Shown one piece after another: positions 1-8,331 of a DNA stretch of 64,000 nucleotides; within the stretch, counting starts at the first letter, position 1; each line of letters starts with the position of its first letter. The notes beneath the pieces were generated by a model, which made no database searches, was not told the origin of the DNA, and worked only from the letters and a program-made list of their open reading frames with translations. This stretch comes from Allobosea sp. Tri-44. GTDB lineage: Bacteria > Pseudomonadota > Alphaproteobacteria > Rhizobiales > Beijerinckiaceae. Both the position numbers and the translations under genes were made by a program. The stretch lies in NCBI RefSeq assembly GCF_004123845.1, contig NZ_NBDP01000003.1, positions 186,001 to 250,000 of the forward strand. The letters run 5' to 3'.

Positions 1-174
1 CGGGCGCGCCGCCGCCGAGAACTGCGGCAAAGCGAGCCCGAGGAAGATCGAAAGCGCGAAGCCCTGCGTGCCATAGCGGCCGAGCAGGGCGAGGGCGGAG
101 GCGAGGGCGGCGAGCATCGAAACCGGGAGAGCGAAACGGGGCGCCACACTGGCCGATCCGGAGGGCGCCGTCAT
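1..174 (-). CDS. Membrane transporter, N-terminal fragment (BASS-like)
   Basis: Only the first 58 codons are inside the window; the gene runs off the left edge. ATG is at 172-174. After a short polar leader comes a hydrophobic helix (about residues 18-32), then a segment RYGTQGFALSIFLGLALPQ followed by more hydrophobic sequence. That pattern resembles the start of bile-acid:sodium-symporter-like (BASS) membrane proteins, where a Gly-Leu-Ala-Leu-Pro stretch lies in the first transmembrane unit. It is divergent from the flavoprotein gene at 464. The family call rests on one short segment, so another multi-pass transporter remains possible. Confidence 0.4.
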   Translation of the reverse strand, partial: MTAPSGSASVAPRFALPVSMLAALASALALLGRYGTQGFALSIFLGLALPQFSAAARP

Positions 175-463
175 CTGGCATGGGCGCAGGGCGCTCCGGC
201 GTCATTGCGGGTGAACGGCGATGAGCCGCCCCTGCTCGAGCGAGTCCCCCACGAAGGCGGCACTGCTTGCAATCGTAGCTGCTAGTGGGCGCAGAAAATT
301 GCGCAAGCCTGGCATAGATTGTCGCCAACCCTGTTGCGTTGCAGCATACGCGGCGGAAATTGCGAAACTTTGCCGGATATGCCGCAATATTCCACACAAG
401 AGCTGACAGCGCCATCGCCGGCGCTATTCTTGCACGAGGGGAAGGCTGGCGGAGGCAGGTTGG

Positions 464-1711
464 ATGCGCACGGACGCGATCGTTCTTGGGGCGGGAATCG
501 TCGGGATTTCGGTAGCGCTGCATCTGCAGAAGGCGGGCCGCTCGGTGCTGCTGGTCGATCGCGGCCAGCCGGGTGGCGAGACCAGCTATGGCAATGCCGG
601 TTTGATCCAGCGCGAGGGCGTCTACCCTTACGGCTTCCCGCATGATTTCGGTGCGCTCATCCGCTATGCGATGAACAACACCATCGACGCGCATTACCAT
701 TGGAATGCGATCCCCAAGCTCGCGCCGTTCCTGTGGTCGTACTGGATGCATTCGCGCGCCTCGCAGCACGAGGCGATCGCCCACAAATACGCGACCCTGA
801 TCGAGCACTGCGTGACCGAGCATGACGCGCTGGCGCAGGAAGCCGGCGCGACCGACCTGTTGCGGCGCAAAGGCTGGATGAAGGTGTTCCGCACGCCCTT
901 CGAGCAGGAGACCCGGCTGGCGGAAGCGGCGCGCTGGCAGCGCGATTTTGGCCTGAACCATCGTGCGCTCGACGCCGCGACCTTGCGGGCCGCGGAGCCG
1001 CATCTCGACCAGAGCCTGATCGGCGGCCTGCACTGGACCGACCCGGTGACGGTGATCGATCCGCTCGGCCTGTCAAAGGCCTATCTCGCATTGTTCGAGA
1101 CGCTTGGCGGGCGCGTTGCGCAAGGCGATGCCGGAACGCTGACGCAGGATGGCGACCGCTGGAGCGTGACGCTGGCGGACGGCACCAAGGCGCTCGGCAT
1201 GGACGTGGTCGTGGCCCTCGGGCCCTGGGCCGATGTGCTGACGCGCCAGCTCGGCTACCACCTGCCGCTCGCCGTCAAGCGCGGCTACCACATGCACTAC
1301 AAGCCGCTCGGCAACGCCGTGCTGAACCACCCGGTGCTCGATACCGAGCGCGGCTATTTCCTGGCGCCGATGCGCCAGGGTGTTCGCCTCACCACTGGCG
1401 CCGAGTTCGCCAATCGCGGCGCGCCGAAAACGCCGGTGCAACTCGCCCGCGCCGAGCCGATCGCCAAGACCCTGTTCCCGCTCGGCGAGCGGCTCGATGC
1501 CGAGCCCTGGCTCGGCAACCGGCCGTGCACGCCGGACATGATGCCGATCATCGGCCCGGCGCCGAAGCACAAGAACCTCTGGTTCTCCTTCGGCCACGCC
1601 CATCACGGGTTGACGCTGGCGGCGGTGACCGGCCGCATGGTCGCGGAGATGGTGAGCGGCCAGAAGGTCTTCGTCGACCCGACGCCGTTCGCGCCGGCGC
1701 GCTTCGGCTGA
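464..1711 (+). CDS. FAD-dependent D-amino-acid dehydrogenase-like oxidoreductase
   Basis: A 415-residue protein of the DAO/DadA superfamily, which oxidises amines or D-amino acids with FAD and passes electrons to the respiratory chain or oxygen. The N-terminus carries the FAD dinucleotide-binding GAGIVG at residues 9-14, followed by the acidic residue of the second strand (VDRG). The C-terminus has the family's closing FAD region with GNRPCTPDMMPIIG and FGHAHHGLTLA. Length fits DadA-type small subunits (about 410-430). It stands alone on this strand and converges on the transporter gene that ends at 1715. A second flavoprotein of the same superfamily lies at 3203. The substrate cannot be read from sequence. 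Confidence 0.85.
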   Translation: MRTDAIVLGAGIVGISVALHLQKAGRSVLLVDRGQPGGETSYGNAGLIQREGVYPYGFPHDFGALIRYAMNNTIDAHYHWNAIPKLAPFLWSYWMHSRASQHEAIAHKYATLIEHCVTEHDALAQEAGATDLLRRKGWMKVFRTPFEQETRLAEAARWQRDFGLNHRALDAATLRAAEPHLDQSLIGGLHWTDPVTVIDPLGLSKAYLALFETLGGRVAQGDAGTLTQDGDRWSVTLADGTKALGMDVVVALGPWADVLTRQLGYHLPLAVKRGYHMHYKPLGNAVLNHPVLDTERGYFLAPMRQGVRLTTGAEFANRGAPKTPVQLARAEPIAKTLFPLGERLDAEPWLGNRPCTPDMMPIIGPAPKHKNLWFSFGHAHHGLTLAAVTGRMVAEMVSGQKVFVDPTPFAPARFG

Positions 1712-1714
1712 GTT

Positions 1715-2590
1715 TCAGGTGGCGTGTACCGCCGCGTTCCGGCGGCGCAGCAGCCAGACGGCGAAGGCCGAGGCGGTCACGTACATGACCAGGCTGTAGA
1801 TGCCGGGCACCACCGCCGCGGCTGGATTGCGCAGCACGTTGAGTGCGATGAAGATCGCCAGCGCGGCATTGTGGATGCCGATCTCCATGGCGATCGCCAC
1901 CGCCTGGCCCTGCGGCAGGCGTAGCGCCAACGGAGCGAGATAGCCGGCCAGCATGCTGACCAGGTTGAAGGCGAGGCAGGCGCCGCCGACCGCGATCAGG
2001 CTCGGTAGCAGCGCCTTCCGCTCCATGTAGATCGCGATCGCGATCAAGGCGACGAGGACGAGGATCGAGAAGATCTTGATCGGCTTCTCGGCGCGGAGGG
2101 CGAAGTGCTCGGCCTTTGCCCGCAGCAGCATGCCGATGGCGACCGGAATCAGGATGATCGCGGCGACCTCGATGACCTTGCGATGCGGGGGCGGCACGTA
2201 TTGGCCGGCGCCCAGGAAATAGTCGAGCGAGAGGTCGAGCACGATCGGCAGCGTCAGCAGGCAAAGCAGGCTGTTGACCGCCGTTAGGGTGATGTTGAGC
2301 GCGACATCACCGCGGGCGAGGTGGCTGTAGATGTTGGCTGTCGCCCCGCCCGGCGCTGCCGCGAGCAGCATCAGGCCGACGGCATGATCCGGCGAAAGCT
2401 TCAGCCAGATCGCGATCGCGAAGGCAGCAAGTGGCAGGAGCAGGACCTGGAGGAAGAGGCCGAAGCCGACGGCGAGCGGATAACGGGCGACGCGGCGGAA
2501 ATCCGCGATCGTCAGGCTCAGGCCCAGTCCGAGCATGACGATGCCAATGGCGAGCGGCAGCAGCAGATCGGTCAGGATCGAAGCCTGCAT
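1715..2590 (-). CDS. Bile acid:sodium symporter family (BASS) transporter
   Basis: A 291-residue integral membrane protein with about nine to ten hydrophobic segments spread over its whole length. It contains the BASS-type unwound-helix signatures: AAAPGGATANIYSHLARGDVAL near residues 76-97 and EIGIHNAALAIFIAL near 235-250. The family moves organic acids, from bile acids to pantothenate or pyruvate, by sodium symport. ATG at 2588-2590. It converges with the flavoprotein gene, with 3 nt between the stop codons. The substrate is unknown. It may relate to the partial BASS-like gene at the window's left edge, but the two are not contiguous. Confidence 0.85.
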   Translation of the reverse strand: MQASILTDLLLPLAIGIVMLGLGLSLTIADFRRVARYPLAVGFGLFLQVLLLPLAAFAIAIWLKLSPDHAVGLMLLAAAPGGATANIYSHLARGDVALNITLTAVNSLLCLLTLPIVLDLSLDYFLGAGQYVPPPHRKVIEVAAIILIPVAIGMLLRAKAEHFALRAEKPIKIFSILVLVALIAIAIYMERKALLPSLIAVGGACLAFNLVSMLAGYLAPLALRLPQGQAVAIAMEIGIHNAALAIFIALNVLRNPAAAVVPGIYSLVMYVTASAFAVWLLRRRNAAVHAT

Positions 2591-2722
2591 GCGCGTTGCC
2601 CCTCATCAGCATTTTCTATGCCGTCGCGTCAGGCTAGTTGAGGAAGAGCGGCTACGCCACTGAGACGATAGACTCTTGTCGGGAAAGGTTTTCCGATTCT
2701 TTCGACAATCCCAGACCTAACG

Positions 2723-3133
2723 TTAGAACGAGGCGCAGGCCGGCTTGAGGATCAGCCCGACCGATTGCTGGCTGAAGCTGCGCTTATAGGCCTCGGCGAT
2801 GGCGGCGAGCTTCTCGCGATTCCCGGCCTCGTCCGCCATTGCGATTAATACGAGCTTGCTCGGTTCGCGGATGAGTCTGCCGCCCTCGCGGTCGCGGTAT
2901 TGCCCGCTGCCGTCGAGGATGGTGAGCCCGTCGGGGAAGCGCGGCGTCACCTCCGCATCGACGAAGCTGCGGAAGGCGGCTTCGCTGACGCCGACGCGGT
3001 CGCCGATCTTGCGACCGAAGAGCAGTTCGGCGCTCAGCGTGGGCTGCTGGCCGGGGGCGCAGGCTTGCTGCGGAAGGCTGGCGCAGCCAGCGAGCGAACC
3101 AGCCAGGAGAAGCGCAAAGCCGAGTCGGATCAT
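2723..3133 (-). CDS. DUF3574 lipoprotein
   Basis: A 136-residue small lipoprotein. The first 17 residues form a lipoprotein signal peptide ending in a lipobox LAGC, so Cys17 should be lipidated and the protein anchored to a membrane. The mature part has the DUF3574 layout: an LFGR segment, a 'FVDAEVTPRFPDGLTILDGSGQY' region (residues about 61-83) and a C-terminal 'KRSFSQQSVGLI'. The family has no established function. It is a lone gene, separated from the downstream transporter by about 130 nt. Confidence 0.8.
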   Translation of the reverse strand: MIRLGFALLLAGSLAGCASLPQQACAPGQQPTLSAELLFGRKIGDRVGVSEAAFRSFVDAEVTPRFPDGLTILDGSGQYRDREGGRLIREPSKLVLIAMADEAGNREKLAAIAEAYKRSFSQQSVGLILKPACASF

Positions 3134-3202
3134 GGCGTTGTTCCTGCTGGCTGAGAGGCCGATTCAACCATTAGACGAGCTTATAGGCCCGACGCCGCCG
3201 CC

Positions 3203-4435
3203 TCAGAAGCGCTGCGGGCTGAAATGGCCGAGGTCGATCGCGGGCCGGCGGCCGGCGATCAGCGCAGCGACGAGATCGGCCGTCGCGGCCGACTGGGTCA
3301 TGCCGTAATGGCCGTGGCCGAAGGCGTAGACGACATTGGGGTTGCGGCTCGCCTTGCCGATGACCGGCAGCGAATCCGGCAGCGACGGCCGGAAGCCCAT
3401 CCAGAGGCGGCCGCTGTCAAAGGCCGGCAGCCCGTCCACCAGCATCGCCGCTTTGTCGTAGAGCGCCTTGGTGCGGGCATGGTTGGGCGCCGCCTCGAGC
3501 CCGCCGAACTCGACGGCGCCGCCGATGCGCAGGCCGCTTTCGAGCGGGGTCATGACGAAGCCATGGTCCTTGAAGCCGACAGGGCGGCTGGTCAGGCCGG
3601 TGACGCCCGGGAAGCTGACATTGTAGCCACGCTCGGTGTCGAGCGGGATGTTGTCACCCATCGCCGCCGCCAAGGGCTTCGACCAGGCGCCGGCCGCGAC
3701 GACGACGCGATCGACGACGCGCTGCCAGCCGTCCGGGCCGACCAGGGCAGGGCGTTCGCCCATCGAGATGTTGCTGACCTCGGCCTTCTCGAACGTGGCG
3801 CCGCGCGCCAGCGCCGCTTCGAAGAGCGCCATGGTGAGGGCGAGCGGGTCGCTGATATGGGCGGCGTCGGGGTGAAAGGCGGCGCCGGCGAAGCAGTCCT
3901 TCAGCGCCGGCTCCATCTGGCGCAGTTCCTGCGGCCGGAGCATGTCGACGGCGACGCCGGCGGCGCGCTGGCGCCGGGCGAGTTCTTCGAGACCCGCGGT
4001 GTCACCCGCATCACGATAGGTATAGAGCGCGCCGCGGCGGTGGATATGCCCATTGAGTCCGGCCTTCTCGGCGCGCGCCAGCCAGGCTGGCAGCGCCAGT
4101 TGCTGGATGGCGATGATGCCGGCGATCGAGCGCTCATAGGCGGCGGGGCGTGCCGCGAGCAGGAAACGCGCCAGCCAGGGCAGCAATTGCGGGAGATAGC
4201 CGAGGCGGATCGCCAAGGGGCCGAGCGGGTCGAGCAGGAAGCCCGGCACCTTGCGCAGCATGTTCGGGCTGGCGATCGGCAGCACGTCGGTATGGGCGAT
4301 GATGCCGGCATTGCCGCGCGAGGGGCCGAAGGCCGGCCCTTCCTTGTCGAGGATCAGGACCTCGTGACCCTCGTCGAGCAGAGCGTGGGCGGTTGCCGTG
4401 CCGACGATGCCGGCGCCGATGATCGCGATCTTCAT
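3203..4435 (-). CDS. D-amino-acid dehydrogenase-like FAD oxidoreductase
   Basis: A 410-residue DAO-superfamily flavoprotein, with GAGIVG at residues 7-12 and the closing FAD-binding region WMGFRPSLPDSLPVIGKA and FGHGHYGMTQSA. This is the DadA arrangement (D-amino acid + acceptor to 2-oxo acid + ammonia). Its ATG overlaps the stop of the upstream cupin gene by 4 nt (ATGA at 4432-4435), so the two are translationally coupled. The divergent GntR gene at 4889 is the likely local regulator. It is distinct in sequence from the flavoprotein at 464. The symbol dadA is withheld because superfamily members act on many amines. Confidence 0.85.
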   Translation of the reverse strand: MKIAIIGAGIVGTATAHALLDEGHEVLILDKEGPAFGPSRGNAGIIAHTDVLPIASPNMLRKVPGFLLDPLGPLAIRLGYLPQLLPWLARFLLAARPAAYERSIAGIIAIQQLALPAWLARAEKAGLNGHIHRRGALYTYRDAGDTAGLEELARRQRAAGVAVDMLRPQELRQMEPALKDCFAGAAFHPDAAHISDPLALTMALFEAALARGATFEKAEVSNISMGERPALVGPDGWQRVVDRVVVAAGAWSKPLAAAMGDNIPLDTERGYNVSFPGVTGLTSRPVGFKDHGFVMTPLESGLRIGGAVEFGGLEAAPNHARTKALYDKAAMLVDGLPAFDSGRLWMGFRPSLPDSLPVIGKASRNPNVVYAFGHGHYGMTQSAATADLVAALIAGRRPAIDLGHFSPQRF

Positions 4436-4770
4436 GTCGTGGGCAGGGCCTCGGGCAGGAGCTTGAGCGCCGCCGGCTGCTTCACCTCGATCTCGACGAA
4501 GGCGATCGGATGGGGCGAGCCGTTCATCACGTCGTGCTGGATGCCGGCCTGGCGCATATAGGCCTGCCCCTGCGCCAGTGGCACGTCGGTCTCCTTGGCT
4601 CCGTCATGGATGCGCAAGGTGCCTGCGACCAGCATGATCACGAAATAGGGCCAGCCATGGCTGTGCCAGCCGGTCACCGCGCCCGGCTCGAAATCCCAGC
4701 GCGTGATCCGGACCGTGTCGTCGTCCTGCTGGAGCGTGGCGACGGCGGGGGTCGTGCAGGCGAACGCCAT
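4432..4770 (-). CDS. Small cupin-domain protein
   Basis: A 112-residue single-domain cupin. The first metal-binding cupin motif is visible as GWHSHGWPYFVIMLVAGTLRI (residues about 34-54) and the second as GIQHDVMNGSPHPIAFVEIEV, giving the usual His ligands. Such small cupins act as isomerases, dioxygenases or sensors, and this one cannot be placed further. It is the first gene of a two-gene operon with the DadA-like gene, overlapping it by 4 nt. The operon diverges from the GntR gene, with a candidate operator in the shared intergenic region. Confidence 0.8.
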   Translation of the reverse strand: MAFACTTPAVATLQQDDDTVRITRWDFEPGAVTGWHSHGWPYFVIMLVAGTLRIHDGAKETDVPLAQGQAYMRQAGIQHDVMNGSPHPIAFVEIEVKQPAALKLLPEALPTT

Positions 4771-4839
4771 GTCGGCTCCATGCGCGGGACTTTAACCGCT
4801 GATCGGCCGGCTCGCCCGCCTTGCGGTCTTGTTGAAAGT

Positions 4840-4850
4840 TGTGATATATC
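4840..4850. promoter_or_regulatory. Candidate GntR operator, copy 1
   Basis: TGTGATATATC, containing the 10-bp perfect palindrome TGATATATCA at 4842-4851. It lies in the divergent gap between the cupin start (4770) and the GntR ATG (4889). The same 11 bases recur just after the GntR gene (5637-5647) ahead of the flavin reductase gene. GntR/FCD regulators typically bind short AT-centred palindromes, so autoregulation plus control of the cupin operon is inferred. Confidence 0.5.
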
Positions 4851-4888
4851 AATGGTATCCGGTGCGTCAAGCATCGCTGGTGCCGCCC

Positions 4889-5617
4889 ATGACCGAGGAT
4901 GCCCGCGTTTCCGGCGAGGATGCCCGCGTTTCCGGCGAGGATGCCCGCGTTTCCGGCGAGGATGCCATCGGCGGGCGCGTCGTCGTCAGCCTGTCCGATC
5001 TGGCCTATCGCCGTCTCGAAGAGGCGATCGTGACCCTGTCCCTGCGGCCGGGCGCGGTGCTGACCGAGGCGCAGATGATCGAGCTCGTCGGCGTCGGCCG
5101 CACGCCGGTGCGCGAGGCGCTGATCCGGCTGGCGCAGCAGGGGCTGGTGGAGATCCTGCCGCGCAAGGGCGTCGTGGTCACCGCGATCGACGCGATCGAC
5201 GTGATGGCGGCGCTCGATGCCCGCGAGGTGTTGGAGCGCCTGATCGCGGCCGAGGCGGCGAGGCGGGCGGGGCCCGCCGAGCGCAGCGCCATCCTCGCCA
5301 AGGCGCGGGCGATGCGCGAGGCGGCACAGGCCAATGACGTCAACGCCTATATGCGCCTGGATAAGGAGCTCGACGCGCTGGTCGCGGCGGCGGCGCGCAG
5401 TCCTTATGCCAGCCGGGCTGTCGAGCCGTTGCAGGCGCTGATCCGCCGCGCCTGGTACTTCTTCGATCGGCAGATCGATCTCGGGCCGGCGGCGAGCCAC
5501 CACGTGACCCTGGCTCAGGCGCTTGTCGCGGGCGAGCCTGCCGCTGCGGCGGAAGCGAGCGATGCGCTGATGCGCCATCTGCGCAGCGGGTTGCTGGCGG
5601 CGCTGCAGCGCGAATGA
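4889..5617 (+). CDS. GntR-family (FadR/FCD) transcriptional regulator
   Basis: A 242-residue regulator. After a repetitive leader comes a GntR winged helix (residues about 30-95), with the recognition-helix signature VGRTPVREALIRLAQQGLVEILPRKGV, then an FCD all-helical effector domain. In the FCD domain the usual F-H of the first metal-ligand helix reads L-D ('RLDKELDAL'), so metal binding there may be altered; the last helix keeps 'DALMRHL'. The ATG at 4889 is preferred over an in-frame TTG at 4829, because the latter would put the candidate operator inside the coding sequence. Residues 3-26 hold three and a half copies of a 7-residue repeat. Confidence 0.85.
   Translation: MTEDARVSGEDARVSGEDARVSGEDAIGGRVVVSLSDLAYRRLEEAIVTLSLRPGAVLTEAQMIELVGVGRTPVREALIRLAQQGLVEILPRKGVVVTAIDAIDVMAALDAREVLERLIAAEAARRAGPAERSAILAKARAMREAAQANDVNAYMRLDKELDALVAAAARSPYASRAVEPLQALIRRAWYFFDRQIDLGPAASHHVTLAQALVAGEPAAAAEASDALMRHLRSGLLAALQRE
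4895..4966 (+). repeat. In-frame 21-bp tandem repeat
   Basis: Three perfect copies of a 21-bp unit (4895-4915, 4916-4936, 4937-4957) followed by nine bases of a fourth. Each encodes EDARVSG, so the GntR protein carries a repeated unstructured N-terminal tail. Copy number can change by slippage without breaking the frame. Confidence 0.95.
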
Positions 5618-5636
5618 CCCGGACGTTTCGGCGGCA

Positions 5637-5647
5637 TGTGATATATC
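5637..5647. promoter_or_regulatory. Candidate GntR operator, copy 2
   Basis: An exact second copy of TGTGATATATC, 20 nt after the GntR stop codon and about 105 nt upstream of the flavin reductase ATG. Its position suggests the GntR protein also controls the flavin reductase gene; that is inferred from the shared word only. Confidence 0.45.
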
Positions 5648-5751
5648 TTAACCTTGCGCCGGAAAGGGCCGTTATGTCGGCAATTGCTGAAACTGGCCTT
5701 TTACCCCTGCGTGCTTAGATAAAGCGCAGTATCCTCGCGCAGAGTTGGGCG

Positions 5752-6267
5752 ATGAACAACATGGTCGATGCCGCCTTACGCGCGTCGCGCCCCGAAGCGC
5801 AGGCCTTCCGCGAGGCGATGGCTGAGGTGGCGAGCGCCGCTCATATCGTGACCACGCTCGGTCCGGCCGGTCGCGCGGGGCTGACTGCGACTGCCGTCGC
5901 TTCCGTCTCGGATGCGCCGCCGACCGTGCTCGTCTGCATCGAGGCCGCCAGCCGAACGCTGGCGGTGATCGAGGAGAGCGGCGTCTTCTGCATCAACACG
6001 TTGGCGGCGGCCGATCACGAACTCGCCAACGTCTTCTCCGGCCAGCGCGGCCTGACGGGGGAGGATCGCTTCAGCATCGGTGAGTGGGGAGAACTCTCGA
6101 CCGGCGCGCCGGCGCTGGCGAGCGCGCTCGCCAGCTTCGACTGCCGGGTGGCGGCGGTGCACCGCGTTGCGACGCATCGTGTCGTGATCGGCCAGGTGGT
6201 GGCGCTGGGCGGCAGCGGCTCCGGGCCGGGGCTGGTCTATCGCCATCGCCGCTTCGGCGGCGTCTGA
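5752..6267 (+). CDS. Flavin reductase family protein (HpaC-like)
   Basis: A 171-residue flavin reductase-like protein of the split-barrel FMN-binding fold. Family features are the start of the domain 'HIVTTLGPAGRAGLTATAVASVSDAPPTVLVCIE', the segment 'SGVFCINTLAAADHELANVFSG' and the late 'HRVVIGQVVAL'. Members supply reduced flavin to two-component monooxygenases, or are themselves oxidoreductases. ATG at 5752. No partner monooxygenase is adjacent; the neighbours are the GntR gene and the convergent PcaB-like lyase. A shared candidate operator links it to the GntR gene. Confidence 0.85.
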   Translation: MNNMVDAALRASRPEAQAFREAMAEVASAAHIVTTLGPAGRAGLTATAVASVSDAPPTVLVCIEAASRTLAVIEESGVFCINTLAAADHELANVFSGQRGLTGEDRFSIGEWGELSTGAPALASALASFDCRVAAVHRVATHRVVIGQVVALGGSGSGPGLVYRHRRFGGV

Positions 6268-6337
6268 AGCCTATCTCTCTACGCTTCGATCGTGATCTCG
6301 CCGCTTTCGGCAACGATCGCGCGCCCCTGGGCGGAAC

Positions 6338-7708
6338 TCAGCCATTGCCGCTCATGTACTCCCGCTCCTCCTCATAGAGCACGAGGATGCGGTCGATGAT
6401 GGTGTCGGTCGCGCCGCGATAGGTCGTGGGGTCGAAGAGATCGTCGAGCTCTTCGGGCGAGAGCTTGCCGGCGAGCGTCGGATGGTCGGCGAGGACATCC
6501 CTGAGATGGCGGCCGCCGGCGATACAGTCGCGACTGGCCTCCTCGAGCAGATGATGCGCCTCGCCACGGCCGATCGTCTGCGCGAGCGCGAGCGAGACGC
6601 GCTCGGCCATGACGAGCCCGTTGGTCAGGTCGAGATTGTACTGCATCTGCTCGGGGAAGACCTGCACCCCTTCGATCAGCGTGACCGCCTGGTTCAAAGC
6701 TCCGCCGGCGATCAGGAAGAGCTCGCGCAATGTCGGCCATTCGGCGTGCCAGCCGCCCATGGCACGCTCGTGCTCCTGCGGCATGGCCGCGAGCATGGTC
6801 GCGACCAGCCCCGGCGCGCGCTTGGCCGCGGTGAGGATCAACGTGCACAGGACGGGGTTGCGCTTGTGCGGCATCGCCGAGGAGCCGCCCTTGCCCGGCG
6901 CTTCCGGCTCGGCGAGCTCGCCGATCTCGGTTTGCGCCATCAAGGCGATGTCCCCAGCCATCTTGCCGAGATGGCCGAGAAGCAGGCCGAGCTCAGTCGC
7001 GATCCGGGCCGGACGCCTGCGCTCGGTGTGCCAGGGCACGCGGACCGCGCCGATCGACGGCATGGTGCGAGCGAATGCTTCCGACACGGCATCGGCCTTG
7101 TCGCCGAGGGAGGCGAGGCTGCCGGCGGCGCCGCCGAGCTGATGTGCGGCTTGCCCCCAGATCATGAAATCGTCGTGGAAGGAGACGATGGGGGCGAGCC
7201 AGTTGGCGGCCTTGAGCCCGAAGGAGATCGGAACCGCATGCTGGAGGAAGGTGCGGCCGATCATCGGCGTGCGGCGATGCTCCCGGACGAGCCCGGCGAG
7301 CGCATGGGCGAGGCGTGCGGAGCGCGCCAGCAGCAATTCCCAGGCAGCGGAGTATTGCTGGGCATGCCCTGAATCGATCACGTCCTGACTGGTCGCGCCG
7401 TAATGCACCCATTTCGCCGCTTCGGCATCGACCGCTGCGACGCGGGCCGTCAGCGCCTTGACCAGTGGGATCGCCGGATTGCCGGCGAGCGTCGCGGCCT
7501 TGCCGATCGCGGCGATGTCGTAGAGCTCGGCCCGGCATTGGGCGGCGATCGCCTCTACCGCAGCGCCCGGAACGATGCCGGCCTCGGACTCGGCTCGGGC
7601 GAGCGCGGCTTCGAAAGCGAGCATGCCCTGCAGCGTGGCACGATCGTCGAGCAGCGCTGCCATCTCCTGGTCGATGAAGAGTTCGCCATAGAGGCCGCGA
7701 TCAGCCAT
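6338..7708 (-). CDS. pcaB: 3-carboxy-cis,cis-muconate cycloisomerase-like lyase
   Basis: A 456-residue member of the fumarase/aspartase superfamily. The diagnostic loop GGSSAMPHKRNP is at about residues 274-285 and supplies the catalytic serine. The N-terminal half has VKALTARVAAVDAEAAKWVHYGATSQDVIDSG and 'MIGRTFLQHAVPISFGLKAANWL', and the C-terminal half 'PQEHERAMGGWHAEWPTLREL', all typical of PcaB, which cyclises 3-carboxymuconate in protocatechuate degradation. No other pca gene is nearby, so a different substrate (an aspartate- or amine-derived adduct, as in related lyases) is possible. It converges with the flavin reductase gene. Confidence 0.7.
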   Translation of the reverse strand: MADRGLYGELFIDQEMAALLDDRATLQGMLAFEAALARAESEAGIVPGAAVEAIAAQCRAELYDIAAIGKAATLAGNPAIPLVKALTARVAAVDAEAAKWVHYGATSQDVIDSGHAQQYSAAWELLLARSARLAHALAGLVREHRRTPMIGRTFLQHAVPISFGLKAANWLAPIVSFHDDFMIWGQAAHQLGGAAGSLASLGDKADAVSEAFARTMPSIGAVRVPWHTERRRPARIATELGLLLGHLGKMAGDIALMAQTEIGELAEPEAPGKGGSSAMPHKRNPVLCTLILTAAKRAPGLVATMLAAMPQEHERAMGGWHAEWPTLRELFLIAGGALNQAVTLIEGVQVFPEQMQYNLDLTNGLVMAERVSLALAQTIGRGEAHHLLEEASRDCIAGGRHLRDVLADHPTLAGKLSPEELDDLFDPTTYRGATDTIIDRILVLYEEEREYMSGNG

Positions 7709-7875
7709 GTCCGGACGGGCCTTCGTGCGGAGCAGTCAGTGCAACCCACATCCCAGCTTCGTCCTCTTGTGTGCGCCGGTGCTTTCCGGCCATGGATCAG
7801 GCGAACTTGGATAGACCCGAGGCCGGTCCGCCTGCAACATGCCAGCGGCCGGAGAGAACCGTGAGGAGCGACGCC

Positions 7876-8328
7876 ATGGCGATGACGATGAACGGCGAGG
7901 TGACGCTGCCCGCGGCCAAGCAGGTGGTCTGGGAGAAGCTCAACGATGCCGAGGTGCTGAAGGCCTGCATCCCCGGCTGCGAGCAACTCGCCAAGGACGA
8001 CGATACGCATTTTTCGGCGGTGGTGAAGGTCAAGCTCGGCCCGGTCAAGGCGACCTTCAAGGGCAAGGTCGAGTTGCAGGAGCTTGATCCGCCGAACGGC
8101 TACCGCATCGTCGGCGAAGGCGAGGGCGGCATCGCCGGCTTCGCCAAGGGCGGCGCCAAGGTCATGCTGGACGATGCGGAGGGCGGGCAGACCGTGCTGC
8201 GCTACGAGGTCGAGGCGCAGGTCGGCGGCAAGCTGATGCAGCTCGGCTCGCGCCTGATCGATTCGGTCTCGAAGAAGCTGGCCGACGAGTTCTTCGCCAA
8301 TTTCGCCAAGGCGGTCAGCGAAGGCTGA
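7876..8328 (+). CDS. coxG: CoxG-type SRPBCC protein
   Basis: A 150-residue SRPBCC (START-like) protein of the CO-dehydrogenase subunit G family. It begins with the characteristic MNGEVTLPAAKQVVWEKLNDAEVLKACIPGCEQL, and continues with 'GPVKATFKGKVELQELDPPNGYRIVGEGEGG' and a C-terminal 'SKKLADEFFANF'. CoxG proteins are thought to help anchor CO dehydrogenase to the membrane; this form ends without an obvious C-terminal hydrophobic anchor. The ATG at 7876 has AGGAG at 7864-7868. It is separated from coxSLM only by the antisense chemoreceptor gene, so it belongs to the cox locus. Confidence 0.85.
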   Translation: MAMTMNGEVTLPAAKQVVWEKLNDAEVLKACIPGCEQLAKDDDTHFSAVVKVKLGPVKATFKGKVELQELDPPNGYRIVGEGEGGIAGFAKGGAKVMLDDAEGGQTVLRYEVEAQVGGKLMQLGSRLIDSVSKKLADEFFANFAKAVSEG

Positions 8329-8331
8329 CGC

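Noticed and set aside
361..400. ATTGCG...CGCAAT inverted words upstream of the first flavoprotein gene
   Set aside because: Arms are only 6 bp and about 20 bp apart, expected by chance in this composition.
4829..4888. TTG start 20 codons upstream for the GntR gene
   Set aside because: It would place the candidate operator inside the coding region, and the extra residues have no family match.
4895..4966. CRISPR-like repeats
   Set aside because: The copies are directly adjacent without spacers and lie in frame within a gene.
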